Assembly: GCA_024232355.1 (NCBI GenBank)
Contig: JAAEPW010000798.1
Span: 1 to 64,000 of the forward strand
Reading direction: 5' to 3'
Length of the DNA stretch: 64,000 bases
Source of the DNA: Chloroflexota bacterium
GTDB taxonomy: Bacteria > Chloroflexota > Anaerolineae > B4-G1
Under the pieces are notes generated by a model. It did no database searches, had not been told where the DNA came from, and saw only the letters and a program-made list of their open reading frames with translations. This document shows, one piece after another, positions 35,139 to 44,381 of the stretch (position 1 is its first letter; every line of letters begins with the position of its first letter). Position numbers and translations under genes: made by a program.

Positions 35139-35413
35139 TGCTAAATACTCCTTGGCAAAGTAAATAATCCCCTTGTAAAATGTTGGTATCACTTGTTAAC
35201 CACAGCCGCTTGGCGCTAAACCGCCAAGCTCATAGCCGAACCCTGCTACGCGGGCTCTGCACAGCCGCCGCAGGAGGGTGCGGATGCTACGCATCCGACA
35301 GCTTTTGAGCAGAGTGGTTCAGTACCCGGCGAGGCAGTCAGAGCATTAGCAACACTCTAACGGGGAACTATCGCAAAGTAAACCTAAACTCTAACATTGT
35401 TTCTGAACAACGC

Positions 35414-37210
35414 CTATGGCCCCGTCTCTCCGTCCTGCGGTGGCACATAACCGGGGCCATGATGATAAGCCGCGCGACGAGAGGAGTATGTGCTCACAAA
35501 AGAATCACTATAGACCTGATTGCCCTCGGCATCCAAAACTCGCCGCCCAATTGTCGCCGTCATCCCGTTCACCGCCGACTGCCATTTGATCACCGTCCCC
35601 GGTGCTAACGTCTCGTCCAATTGGTAAATGGGCGGGCCGGGCGCTGTTCGGTCAGAGATGTCCGGGCCATCTTTCTCTACTTGGCGACCATCGTCAGTAG
35701 AGTAAAAGCGAAAGACCAACCGGTGCGCCCCTTCTTCGATCTCGGTCTCGATCAACAGCGGGTAGGAGCGGTCGTTGGTGAACTGAAAATCGACCAGCGG
35801 CGAGTAGACGGTGGCATCCATACCCAGCCCCGCGCCCATCAACTCGTAGTAACCCACCCGGTAGGTATGATACCACCACTGGTCAACAGGGTAGCCCCCA
35901 AAAAAGGCTGCGCGGAAAGCAGTGGTAGAAACCTGGCAAATACCGCCACCGACCTCTATAGCCAGTTGCTCTCCAGCGATGATGTAGGATTCATCGTACC
36001 CAGTCTCGGCGGTCACCTCTCCCAGGTAATGGTTGAAAGAAAATGTTTCTCCCGGCCCAATCACAATGCCGTCAAACTTGGGCGTTGCTACCCGGATGTT
36101 GTTGTCTCGCCCGGAAGGCGAGTCGATAAAATAAGAGTCTCCTTCGACCACCAACTCGACGATGCCCAACTCTTCGGCGGTGGCGGTGTCGGGATAGCGG
36201 GGGGAAACCGTCTGTACGACCAGAGGCACGTGGTGATTGCCCGCCAACAGTTCCTGCACGATACGCGCCACGCTGGTCTCGACGTCGAGCGCCCGGCCTT
36301 TTACGCTGGGACTGATCGGCTCCAACTGGCCCAGATCGTCGTTGAAATGGAACCGGGCGTCCATCGGCTCAACTGCCAGCGTGGCAGTCAACCCCCGCAC
36401 ATAGGATCGCAGCGCACCCTCGTCCAACGTTGTGTGCAACTCGTCCCCTTTGGTCTGGATCACCAACATGCTGACCAATTGCTCCACCGGGATCACCCAC
36501 GGGCTGGGGTCGCCCTCGCGAGGTTGGTCGAGCACCAGTGTGAGCGGACCGTTCAGCAGTGCCTCCGCTTCGGCACGGGCAGCTTGGGCGTCGGCAACGG
36601 CGGGCAGAACCTCGTGAACGACCAGCGTTACCTCACCAGGGGCCAACCGGGTCACAGCCTGCGATAGCGCCGCCAGAGACGCGTCCACATCCAGGTGACG
36701 CCCTGCCTCGGCCACAGTGGCGACTGGGGTAACGCCGTCGAGGGAAAACACGGCATTGGTAGAGGGTACGTTGATCTGCTCGGCCAGCGTCTCCAAATAG
36801 AGGCGCGCCACTTGCTCATCGTACACGACGACGGGGCTAAAGTCCTGACCGTAAACCATCAGGCGCATATGAGTCAGCAGGTTGTCCGTCCACGGAGACG
36901 AAACATCGCGCCCCAAGTAGTAAACGGGTACCAGCGTGGCCCACGGCTCAAATCGCAGGCCCATATCGGTGGAGCGGGCAGACCAAGAACGGCCCAGCCC
37001 GTACAATGTCACCCTGGGTGCGTCTAGCCCGAGACCGTTCTCCAATGCGACAACGGCCTCCTCTGGTCGCATACCGCCCAAGTCTACGCCCCACACCGAC
37101 ACACCAGGATAGATGAGATCAGCGTAATAAAGCTCGAAAACCAATACCGACCCAATCAAAAGGGCAACCAGCATACCAAAAAACAGAACCAACAGCACAC
37201 GAATCTTCAT
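35414..37210 (-). CDS. VanW-family protein with peptidoglycan-binding domains
   Basis: 598 residues. One N-terminal membrane helix (about 5-28), then two PG_binding_4-like domains (about 70-190 and 210-340), and the VanW domain from about 350: IGPGETFSFNHYLGEVTAETGYDE-type start, then IEVGGGICQVSTTAFRAAFF and RSYPLLIE. The C-terminal 100 residues are strand-rich and end in a Pro-rich tail. VanW is a cell-wall-linked domain of unknown activity; the Cys in GGGICQVSTT is often proposed as catalytic. It should sit on the outer face of the membrane and act on or bind murein. It stands near a rhomboid protease. Confidence 0.85.
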   Translation of the reverse strand: MKIRVLLVLFFGMLVALLIGSVLVFELYYADLIYPGVSVWGVDLGGMRPEEAVVALENGLGLDAPRVTLYGLGRSWSARSTDMGLRFEPWATLVPVYYLGRDVSSPWTDNLLTHMRLMVYGQDFSPVVVYDEQVARLYLETLAEQINVPSTNAVFSLDGVTPVATVAEAGRHLDVDASLAALSQAVTRLAPGEVTLVVHEVLPAVADAQAARAEAEALLNGPLTLVLDQPREGDPSPWVIPVEQLVSMLVIQTKGDELHTTLDEGALRSYVRGLTATLAVEPMDARFHFNDDLGQLEPISPSVKGRALDVETSVARIVQELLAGNHHVPLVVQTVSPRYPDTATAEELGIVELVVEGDSYFIDSPSGRDNNIRVATPKFDGIVIGPGETFSFNHYLGEVTAETGYDESYIIAGEQLAIEVGGGICQVSTTAFRAAFFGGYPVDQWWYHTYRVGYYELMGAGLGMDATVYSPLVDFQFTNDRSYPLLIETEIEEGAHRLVFRFYSTDDGRQVEKDGPDISDRTAPGPPIYQLDETLAPGTVIKWQSAVNGMTATIGRRVLDAEGNQVYSDSFVSTYSSRRAAYHHGPGYVPPQDGETGP

Positions 37211-37251
37211 CTCGGATTGTTATCCCTCATTCAGGTCACCCACCACCGCGG

Positions 37252-37953
37252 TCAATCATCCAACCATGAATAATATTGATCGGCATAATAGGGGATGCGA
37301 GGAGAGATGAGCCGAATGATCGCCAGCCCAAAGACAAACCCTCCAATATGCGCCCACCAGGCCACGCCCCCGCCGGAAATAAAGTTAGCAGTCGTCAGGG
37401 TCAGGAAACCGTTAAACAACTGGGAAACAAACCAGAAACCTAAATAGATCACGGCTGGGAGTTCGACGATGCGGATAAAGTAAAAGATGGGCACGAGGGT
37501 CACGACACGCGCATGAGGATAGAGTACCAGATACGCCCCCAACACGCCTGCGATGGCCCCACTGGCCCCCACCATCGGAAGATGTGAGTCAGAGTTGGTC
37601 GCCAGGTGAGCGGCACTGGCCGCAAAACCACTACACAAATAGAACAGCAGGTAACGAAAAGACCCCAGACGATCCTCGATGTTATCCCCGAAAATGTAAA
37701 GAGCCAGCATATTGGAAATCAAGTGCCACCAACCACCATGCATAAATACCGAGGTGAACAAAGTCAGCCAATTGATCACACTGCCGCCTGCCCAAAACCG
37801 AGTCGGCACCAGGCCCCAACTTCCGATGAACTGGTCCAGTTGACCGTCGCTCAAGATACTCTCGAACAAAAAGACCAACACGTTGAGGCCAATAAGGATC
37901 ACATTGACGATAGGGAACCGTCGAGATGGTATGGTGTCTCGCAACGGGATCAT
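37252..37953 (-). CDS. Rhomboid-family intramembrane serine protease
   Basis: 233 residues from the ATG at 37953 (AAAGGAGTGGCT upstream; the start 11 codons earlier is unlikely). Six membrane helices. Family motifs: the HGGWWHLISNMLALYIFGDN helix 2 region, the active-site Ser in MVGASGAIAG near residue 131, and the catalytic His in WWAHIGGFVFGLAI near 201. This gives a full Ser-His dyad, so an active enzyme that cuts transmembrane helices is likely. The substrate is unknown. Confidence 0.9.
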   Translation of the reverse strand: MIPLRDTIPSRRFPIVNVILIGLNVLVFLFESILSDGQLDQFIGSWGLVPTRFWAGGSVINWLTLFTSVFMHGGWWHLISNMLALYIFGDNIEDRLGSFRYLLFYLCSGFAASAAHLATNSDSHLPMVGASGAIAGVLGAYLVLYPHARVVTLVPIFYFIRIVELPAVIYLGFWFVSQLFNGFLTLTTANFISGGGVAWWAHIGGFVFGLAIIRLISPRIPYYADQYYSWLDD

Positions 37954-37990
37954 AGCCACTCCTTTACATTTTACCGTTTTGCGCAATTAC

Positions 37991-38018
37991 AGTATACTAC
38001 ACCTAACGTGAATTGCAA
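37991..38018 (-). promoter_or_regulatory. Possible promoter for the rhomboid gene
   Basis: On the minus strand TTGCAA (38018-38013) and TATACT (37996-37991) stand 16 bases apart, 38 bases before the rhomboid ATG. Confidence 0.45.
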
Positions 38019-38091
38019 TTTTGGCAAATTCTTTCGAATAAAAGTAGAGCCCACCACGTTATAAGAGTATACAGAAAGGACAGGCAGCGGA

Positions 38092-38664
38092 TTGAGTAGC
38101 CGACCAGCAGCATCAGCAAATATCAACGCACTACACCTAGAGCTGATCACCCAGGCCCAGCAAGGAGACAGGCGGGCCTTTGGTGAGCTGGTCCGATCTC
38201 ACCGGGAGGGAGTGGTCAACGTGGTGTACCGAATGTGTGGAGACACAAATCTGGCCGAGGATGCGGCGCAAGAAGCGTTCATCCGCGCGTGGAAACACCT
38301 GCCCAATTATCAGCCCCGGTCGCCGTTCCGCAACTGGCTGTATCGCATCGCCACCAATGCCGCGCGAGACACGCTACGCCGCGAACGGGAGACAGTGGAT
38401 GTGGATGATCTACCACTGGTCGCTTCGGGCGTGGGGCCGGAAGAGGCAATGGAGAGAGCAGAGCGGGGCGAGCGGGTGCAGCAAGCGGTGCTGGCGCTAC
38501 CGGAGGCCAGCCGTACGGTGCTGATCTTACGGGAATACGAGGGGCTCTCCTATCGAGAGATCGCCGACACGTTGAGCATTCCCATCGGCACGGTAATGTC
38601 GCGGCTGAACTATGCCCGCAAACGGCTACGAAAATCGCTAACCCCTTATCTGGAGGTACTATGA
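38092..38664 (+). CDS. ECF-type RNA polymerase sigma factor
   Basis: 190 residues from a TTG at 38092, the only plausible start (AAAGGACAGG lies upstream). Region 2 covers about 20-88: AFGELVRSHREGVVNVVYRM, DAAQEAFIRAWKHLPNYQP, PFRNWLYRIATNAARD. Region 4 covers about 125-180: LPEASRTVLILREYEGLSY, EIADTLSIPIGTVMSRLNYARKRL. Its stop overlaps the ATG of the next gene (ATGA), which encodes a zinc-binding anti-sigma factor, so the two form a classical coupled pair. The regulon probably includes its own operon. Confidence 0.9.
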   Translation: MSSRPAASANINALHLELITQAQQGDRRAFGELVRSHREGVVNVVYRMCGDTNLAEDAAQEAFIRAWKHLPNYQPRSPFRNWLYRIATNAARDTLRRERETVDVDDLPLVASGVGPEEAMERAERGERVQQAVLALPEASRTVLILREYEGLSYREIADTLSIPIGTVMSRLNYARKRLRKSLTPYLEVL

Positions 38665-39284
38665 ACAATAAACATATGACAGCCTGGCTAGGCGCATATC
38701 ACGATGGCGAATTGCGGGGGCTCCGCTTGCAAAAGGTCGAGGCACACCTGGCACACTGCGAGGTGTGTCGCGCAGAACTTGCAGAGCTGCAAGCACTGAC
38801 AACCCTGTTACAAATCAGCCCCGCGCCCGAAACTCTCCTCCAGCCCGATCGCTTTGCGGCGCAGGTCGGATTACGACTTTCCCGCCGTCCGGCACAACCA
38901 ACCTGGAGAAGAGCGCTAGAAGTCGGTTGGCGGCTAACACCAGTGGGGCTATTGGGGACATTGGTCTTTGTCCAAGCAGCACTCTTGGTATCTGGTGTCA
39001 TTCTAAGAGCACTACAATTTGGCCTGGGGAGTGACGTGATTGCGTCGTGGCTGCCGGCTACCCAACAAGGATCGTGGCTGACCACGGCCCTCAACCTCTC
39101 CAGCGTAAACCTGAACGGTCTGGCACAGATGGCATCACAACTGTTGAGCAACGGAGGCCCGCTGGGCTGGGGTTTGATGCTAAACTTGGCATCGATAGTG
39201 GTGATCGGTCTATTGTACTTGAGCTGGATGGCCAGTTGGTGGGCCCGTCAACAACACAATAGTAAGGAGACAATAACAGAATAA
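38661..39284 (+). CDS. Membrane anti-sigma factor with ZAS zinc motif
   Basis: 207 residues. ZAS motif H29-x3-C33-x2-C36 in AHLAHCEVC, followed by an amphipathic helix that holds the sigma factor. Two hydrophobic segments lie near 92-120 and 170-195. The protein should sit in the membrane and bind the sigma factor encoded just upstream through its cytoplasmic N-terminus, releasing it when the outer or membrane part senses stress. ATGA overlap with the sigma gene fixes both stoichiometry and order. The flavodoxin gene starts two bases after it. Confidence 0.85.
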   Translation: MNNKHMTAWLGAYHDGELRGLRLQKVEAHLAHCEVCRAELAELQALTTLLQISPAPETLLQPDRFAAQVGLRLSRRPAQPTWRRALEVGWRLTPVGLLGTLVFVQAALLVSGVILRALQFGLGSDVIASWLPATQQGSWLTTALNLSSVNLNGLAQMASQLLSNGGPLGWGLMLNLASIVVIGLLYLSWMASWWARQQHNSKETITE

Positions 39285-39286
39285 AC

Positions 39287-39949
39287 ATGGACGAAAAATC
39301 CAGAATGAGCAGGCGGCGCTTTCTGGCGCTGGCCGGAGGAACAGTTGGAGTGACAACACTGGCCTGCTGCGGCTTGATGACGTTGAGCCCGCAACAGTCA
39401 GAAACTGATTTTATTGAATCAAATTGTAGAGGTGAAAACGAAATGAGTGAAAAGATTCTAGTAACATACGCGAGCAAGTGCGGGTCTACCAGTGAGGTGG
39501 CCGAGTCCATTGGACGAGCGTTATGTACCAATGGTACGGCAGTGGATGTGCAACTGGCGAAAAATGTGACCGACGTCAGCCCCTACCAGTCCGTAATTAT
39601 AGGCAGTGCCATTCGTATGGGGCAATGGCTGCCCGAAGCGGTCAAGTTTGTAGAGACGCATCGAGACACACTAAACCAAGTACCTGTGGCCTACTTTACC
39701 GTCTGTATGACGCTCCAAGATGACACGGAGGAAAACCGGCGTGAGGTGTCAACCTATATAGACCCAGTGCGAGAGATCGTGCAACCCGTAAACGTAGGCG
39801 CGTTTGCCGGAGCGATGGACTATGATCAACTAGCCCTCCCGTTCCGGTTGATACTAAAAGCAATGAAGGTTCCTGAAGGCGACTATCGGGACTGGAACGC
39901 CATTCGAGCCTGGGCAACCAACGTGGGCCCAACGTTATTGAACGCCTAG
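39287..39949 (+). CDS. Flavodoxin-domain protein (HemG-like) with twin-arginine signal
   Basis: 220 residues. The N-terminus has the Tat motif SRRRFLALAGG and a hydrophobic stretch with Cys-Cys near 26-27, so export or membrane anchoring is likely. A flavodoxin domain starts at about residue 53 (EKILVTYASKCGSTSEVAES) with the FMN phosphate loop, and continues as in the menaquinone-linked oxidase HemG (GSAIRMGQWLPEAVKFVE). An in-frame ATG at residue 53 has GAGGTGAAAACGAA upstream, so a shorter cytoplasmic form could also be made. It belongs to the sigma/anti-sigma operon. Confidence 0.75.
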   Translation: MDEKSRMSRRRFLALAGGTVGVTTLACCGLMTLSPQQSETDFIESNCRGENEMSEKILVTYASKCGSTSEVAESIGRALCTNGTAVDVQLAKNVTDVSPYQSVIIGSAIRMGQWLPEAVKFVETHRDTLNQVPVAYFTVCMTLQDDTEENRREVSTYIDPVREIVQPVNVGAFAGAMDYDQLALPFRLILKAMKVPEGDYRDWNAIRAWATNVGPTLLNA

Positions 39950-39976
39950 TATCACGAATCGAGAAAGGAGATCGAA

Positions 39977-41101
39977 ATGGATCATATCAAGATTTTGCAA
40001 CGAGCTTGGGAAACCACGTGGCGCTACAGAGCGCTGTGGATCTTTGGCATCATCCTCGCACTGACCACCGCTAGTGGGGGAAGCAGCGGTGGTAGCGGCA
40101 GCAGCGGCCCTAGCAATAGCAACGGTACTTATCCACCCAGTGACTTTCCCTGGTCAGAGTGGACATACACTTGGGATGACAATATTCCTCCCCAGGTGGT
40201 AAATATATTGATCGTCGCTGGTATTGGTGTGACCTGTGTGATTCTCTTTATGGTCATCGCGGGAACGATCGCACGCTATGTGTCAGAAACGGCATTGATA
40301 CGCATGGTGGACGATCACGAAGAGACCGGCGAGCAGCGCAGCATACGCGAGGGATTCCGGTTGGGCTGGTCGCGTACTACACTCCAGCTCTTTCTGATCA
40401 ACCTGCTGATCAGCTTGCCAACGATAATGATTTTCATCATGCTGTTCGCACTGACGGCTGCTCCAATGTTGCTCTGGATCACGGGCAGCACACCCGCGAG
40501 AATAATCGGCGTGGTCGCCACAGTCGGCTTGTTCTTTTTGATCCTCTTTTTGGCCATAGTGGTTGGAACAGTGTTCGATCTGCTAAAAAAATTCTTCTGG
40601 CGAGCGTGCGCACTGGAGAATTTGGGAGTGTTGGACTCGATTCGCGAGGGATTCAACATGGTAAGACACCACTTGAAGGATGTGGGCATCATGTGGCTCA
40701 TCATGATCGGCGTGCGCATCGGTTGGGCGATCACAATGATCGTTACCTTTATCGTGCTGTTACCTGTAACACTCTTGTTGGTCCTGGTAGGGGGTGTGCT
40801 GGGCGGACTACCGGCGCTGTTGATCGGCGGGTTGGTTGGCCTATTCATCCAGGGACCGGTGCCGTGGATCATAGGCGGACTCATCGGTCTCCCAATATTC
40901 ATCCTGATTTTAGCAGCACCATGGTTGTTTCTGAGTGGGTTGATGGAGACGTTCAAGTCCAGCACGTGGACGCTGACCTACCGAGAACTGCGCGTCCTGG
41001 ACGAGTTGGAGCCCGAGCCAGCGATAGAGGCCGAATTAAAGATGGGCGAGTGGGACGAGTTGGATGAACCCGATCTGGATCTATTGCCAGACAATTCTTG
41101 A
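39977..41101 (+). CDS. Polytopic membrane protein in the sigma-factor operon
   Basis: 374 residues. Start MDHIKILQRAWETTWRYRAL, an extracytoplasmic Gly/Ser-rich insert at about 34-70, then about five further helices. Repeated pattern SIREGFRLGW and SIREGFNMVRHH marks two similar cytoplasmic loops (SIREGF repeats near 117 and 220). The C-terminal 45 residues are acidic. The layout resembles DUF975-like and related integral membrane proteins of unknown function. It lies 27 bases after the flavodoxin gene and has AGAAAGGAGATCGAA before the ATG. Probably part of the stress regulon of the ECF sigma factor. Confidence 0.7.
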   Translation: MDHIKILQRAWETTWRYRALWIFGIILALTTASGGSSGGSGSSGPSNSNGTYPPSDFPWSEWTYTWDDNIPPQVVNILIVAGIGVTCVILFMVIAGTIARYVSETALIRMVDDHEETGEQRSIREGFRLGWSRTTLQLFLINLLISLPTIMIFIMLFALTAAPMLLWITGSTPARIIGVVATVGLFFLILFLAIVVGTVFDLLKKFFWRACALENLGVLDSIREGFNMVRHHLKDVGIMWLIMIGVRIGWAITMIVTFIVLLPVTLLLVLVGGVLGGLPALLIGGLVGLFIQGPVPWIIGGLIGLPIFILILAAPWLFLSGLMETFKSSTWTLTYRELRVLDELEPEPAIEAELKMGEWDELDEPDLDLLPDNS

Positions 41102-41105
41102 ACGT

Positions 41106-41280
41106 AAGGGAATTCCAGAGAAATAAATCTCCCAAACAGATTTTGTGGTGCAGTCAACAACACCTTGAAAAGACAGATTATGACGAAATTCCTTGAGCTT
41201 TTCCGGTCATTTTGTAACTTGGCAATTTATGAGATTCTCCGCCGCAAATTTTGGGAGGACTTGAAAACTGGAAAAGCCTA
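41106..41280 (+). repeat. Dispersed repeat family, copy B (175 bp)
   Basis: Same orientation and ends as copy A (AAGGGAATTCC to GGAAAAGCCTA), starting four bases after the membrane protein stop codon. Mini-ORF at 41180-41281 (33 residues, MTKFLELFRSFCN start). Relative to copy A it has a three-base in-frame deletion in this ORF. Confidence 0.85.
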
Positions 41281-41305
41281 AAGCGTGAAACGAGGAGGTG
41301 ATAAA

Positions 41306-41551
41306 ATGAGCAAAAACGTTGACCGTCTGTTGGCACAGGAATTCACGTGCGCCCGGTGCAAGCACGAGGGCGCACACGTCGAGCGATTAGCGATGTCGGG
41401 AACGGGAATATCACGACTGCTAGAGATTCAGGCCTATCGCTATGCGTTTGTCTCTTGCAACCACTGCGGCTATACCGAAGTGTACAACCTGCGCACGCTG
41501 CAAGGCAAGGACAATTTGGGAACATTTCTGGAGGTTCTCTTTTCAAACTAG
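41306..41551 (+). CDS. Small zinc-ribbon protein
   Basis: 81 residues from the ATG at 41306, with GAGGAGGTGATAAA ideally placed. Cysteines at 15 and 18 (CARC) and 51 and 54 (CNHC) form a zinc ribbon around a central segment with two strands. Similar short proteins are annotated as zinc ribbon or nucleic-acid-binding proteins. It lies right after repeat copy B and ends in front of a strong hairpin. Function unknown. Confidence 0.7.
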   Translation: MSKNVDRLLAQEFTCARCKHEGAHVERLAMSGTGISRLLEIQAYRYAFVSCNHCGYTEVYNLRTLQGKDNLGTFLEVLFSN

Positions 41552-41568
41552 CCCAAGGTACGGTTGCT

Positions 41569-41612
41569 ACAACATCAAGACGGCTCCGAGCATGGAGCCG
41601 TCTTGATGTTGT
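41569..41612. terminator. Very strong bidirectional hairpin
   Basis: 19-bp perfect arms (ACAACATCAAGACGGCTCC at 41569-41587 and its complement at 41594-41612) with a 6-base loop between convergent genes. There is no T-run on either side. Confidence 0.7.
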
Positions 41613-41648
41613 CAATCAAGTTTGCCAAAAATTGGTTCGGACCAAAGT

Positions 41649-44207
41649 TCAGCGAGCGGGCAAATCAACCGGACGCCCATCCTCCAGCATTACCCGCCAA
41701 GTGGGCACCCAGGCCAGACCACAGAACTCGACCGTCACGTCGGTGCGGCGTGGCTTGACCTCAAACTCTTCGACATCATCCAGTTTTTCGGCCCAGAGAT
41801 CACTAATGTCGGCAGCCTGTTCCTCCCATTGAGCCTTTAAATCCTCCAGTTGTTGTTCGAAATCCTCGATGGCCTCTATCGACTCTTGAACCTCGGCCTC
41901 AGCCTGCTTGGTCATTCGCCGCTTGCGACTGGAGCGGGAAATCACAGACGATGACCGCCGCCGAGAAAATAGGTTAAGGGCCGATTCGCCCAACGTCAGT
42001 AGTTCTTCCCGCTTGCGGGCCTCCAACTCGTCCTGATCCGCGGTCAGTTCCCGTTGCTCGCGGCGCAGCCTCTGCTGGACGCGCGACATTTTCTGATCCA
42101 TCTTGACACGGGCCTTTTTCAGATCAGCATCCCGCTTGCGACGGGCCACCTCTTCACAACGCACACGGAAATCGCGGGGATTTTCGCCCGCCGTACCGTA
42201 CACATCAAGAGCCGGGTTATACAAGATATTGGTGGACGTGTTATAGTAAACGTGATCGGCAAAGTCTTTCTCCAAGCGCTTTAGGTCGCGGGAACGGGTC
42301 AGTGTCGAGATCACCGGCTCATAGCTCCCCTCCCCCACTGGCCGAGACGACAAGTCGTTCTGGCCGACCTCAGCCTGTCCCTCATCCCAATTGACCCTCA
42401 TAGGTCCTTCACCGGGCTGTACCAACCGCGCCACGGTCACTTGACGGTCCACACCCCGCTTCCGGTCCAGCATCCGCACCGTGCCCAGGGCCAATAATTG
42501 CGGCGCATAGACCATCTGTCGCTTCCGCATCAACATCGACCGCCCGGATTGTTCCTCGTGGTTTCGCAGCGCCCACTCAAAAGCAGTGGTCGGAGAGAGA
42601 AAGACCTGGGGAACGTCGGGCGGAATCGTGGGAGGAACAGACGTCAAGCCAGGAAATGTGGGCTCGGGCGGACGTCTCTCATCCTGGACCGGTTGTGCAG
42701 ACGGCTCAACCGGCTCGGGCGCCCTCCCGACGGAGAACGACACGCCTGCTGCATCCTCACGAGCCGGAGGGGCAGAACGCGGGGTCAGGGCAGCCAACTC
42801 TCGCACCTGTTTCCGGGTCAGGGGGCCGCGCAAATAGGACATGGCCCAGCGCGTGTGGAAAAAGACTGGCGGCCCCGCGTGGATGTCGTGGAATAGAAAT
42901 ACGCGGGACTTGAGCGCGGCCAACGCCCGCTCAACCGTGCGGCGGTCCATTGTCGCACCAGCCTCGGCAATTGCGCCCTCCAACCCCTCCATCACACGGC
43001 GCTTGTCCCGTTCCGCCCGCAGTGAGCCAACGGCCCACGTGCCAGCGTTGGTCAGCCCCTTGTAATCCAAATCTGCCGGGTTCTGCGTCGAGAGCACGAC
43101 GCCCAAACCCGCAGCACGCCCTTGCTTGACCAGCGCCAGCAACGGGGCTTTGCTCGGCGGATTTTTCGGATACGGGGGAAAATAGCCAAAGACCTCGTCA
43201 AAATAGACCAACGCCCGCAGATCGGTGGTACCCGATTGCGTGCGCAGCCAGTCTCGCACCGCCTCTAGGAAAAGGGTGACAAAGAACATCCGTTGCGCGT
43301 CGTTCAAGTGCGCCAGGTAAAAGATGCTGGCCTGAGGACGACCGTCGGCGGCGTAGAGCAATGATCCCACGTCCAGCCCCGTCCCCTCTTGCCAGGTCTC
43401 AAAACCAGGGGCAGCAATGAGGTTGTTCAGCGACCGGGTCAGCGCAAAACGGTCCTTTTCCGGGAAAAAAGTCTCTAGCTCAAAGACCCCCACCTGCTGG
43501 AAAGGCGGATTTTGCAGCAACCGGATCAGCTTGGGCAAACTGAGTTGCTCCCCGCTGCGCCAGACGTGCTCGATGATGCGTGCCAGCAAAATGTGCTCGG
43601 GGCTCTGGAGTGGATCGGCCTCAACGCCCACCAGCCCCAGCAAAGCTGACACGATCCCCCCGATGCGCTCGCGCAAAGCTTCCGTGTGCTCGTCCCAATC
43701 AAGAGCAGGTGTGTCAAAGAAATGGAGCACATCCACCGGCTGGCCCGCTGCCGAGCCAGGCGTAAAGACCGTAAACTGTGCCTTTTGGCGCAGACGCGCA
43801 ATGCGTTCTTTGGAGATGTCCCACTCGGCCAACCCATCCTGCCATTTGCGGGCCGTCTCGGTAGCATACTCCTCGACGCTCATGCCGCGCCGCCGAGCGC
43901 CCTCCAGATCGATCCAGGGGGCAAAATCTTCCGAGCGCAGATCCGGAAAGGTCAGCATTAGGTTGCAGATATCGCCCTTGGGATCGAGGATGAGCACAGG
44001 AATACCCTGAAGCAGTGCCTCCTCCAACAGAATGATACCCAGCCCCGTCTTGCCAGAACCCGTCATGCCAAGAATGACGCCGTGGGTAGTGAGATGCCGG
44101 GCATCATAGAAAATGGGTTCGTCGGTGACTTGGCCCTTGCGGAGATCATGCTCGCGGCCCAGATAGAGCTTGCCGTGAGCGTTGTCGACGTTATCAATTT
44201 CACTCAT
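41649..44207 (-). CDS. HerA/FtsK-like ATPase with coiled-coil C-terminus
   Basis: 852 residues from the ATG at 44207, with AGGAGG five bases upstream; the frame continues to 44396 but has no such signal there. Walker A GMTGSGKT at 47-54 and PVLILDPKGDICNL nearby, then a second-motif VYFDEVFGYFPP near 335, STQNPADLDYKGL and the arginine-finger region LRAERDKRRVMEG. The C-terminal third is a long Arg/Glu-rich coiled coil (about 640-815). It belongs with DUF87/HerA-type hexameric ATPases that move DNA or proteins. No nuclease gene (NurA) adjoins it. Confidence 0.8.
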   Translation of the reverse strand: MSEIDNVDNAHGKLYLGREHDLRKGQVTDEPIFYDARHLTTHGVILGMTGSGKTGLGIILLEEALLQGIPVLILDPKGDICNLMLTFPDLRSEDFAPWIDLEGARRRGMSVEEYATETARKWQDGLAEWDISKERIARLRQKAQFTVFTPGSAAGQPVDVLHFFDTPALDWDEHTEALRERIGGIVSALLGLVGVEADPLQSPEHILLARIIEHVWRSGEQLSLPKLIRLLQNPPFQQVGVFELETFFPEKDRFALTRSLNNLIAAPGFETWQEGTGLDVGSLLYAADGRPQASIFYLAHLNDAQRMFFVTLFLEAVRDWLRTQSGTTDLRALVYFDEVFGYFPPYPKNPPSKAPLLALVKQGRAAGLGVVLSTQNPADLDYKGLTNAGTWAVGSLRAERDKRRVMEGLEGAIAEAGATMDRRTVERALAALKSRVFLFHDIHAGPPVFFHTRWAMSYLRGPLTRKQVRELAALTPRSAPPAREDAAGVSFSVGRAPEPVEPSAQPVQDERRPPEPTFPGLTSVPPTIPPDVPQVFLSPTTAFEWALRNHEEQSGRSMLMRKRQMVYAPQLLALGTVRMLDRKRGVDRQVTVARLVQPGEGPMRVNWDEGQAEVGQNDLSSRPVGEGSYEPVISTLTRSRDLKRLEKDFADHVYYNTSTNILYNPALDVYGTAGENPRDFRVRCEEVARRKRDADLKKARVKMDQKMSRVQQRLRREQRELTADQDELEARKREELLTLGESALNLFSRRRSSSVISRSSRKRRMTKQAEAEVQESIEAIEDFEQQLEDLKAQWEEQAADISDLWAEKLDDVEEFEVKPRRTDVTVEFCGLAWVPTWRVMLEDGRPVDLPAR

Positions 44208-44381
44208 CATTGCCTCCTGTCGTGGTATGGGACCATTGTACTCGGAGAAGAAAAAGATGCAAGTAAAAAGCATAGCCCATTCTGGACGACACTCCTCCGT
44301 AACAGAATTGTAACCAAAGCTGGAAAAAAAGTGCTGTATACTGATAATTGGAGCAAATAATTGTCGAACGAGAGAACCATA

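Noticed and set aside
41649..44207. HerA-NurA DNA-repair pair or a defence system
   Set aside because: The ATPase fits HerA-like proteins, but no nuclease or other defence gene lies beside it, so only the ATPase is claimed.
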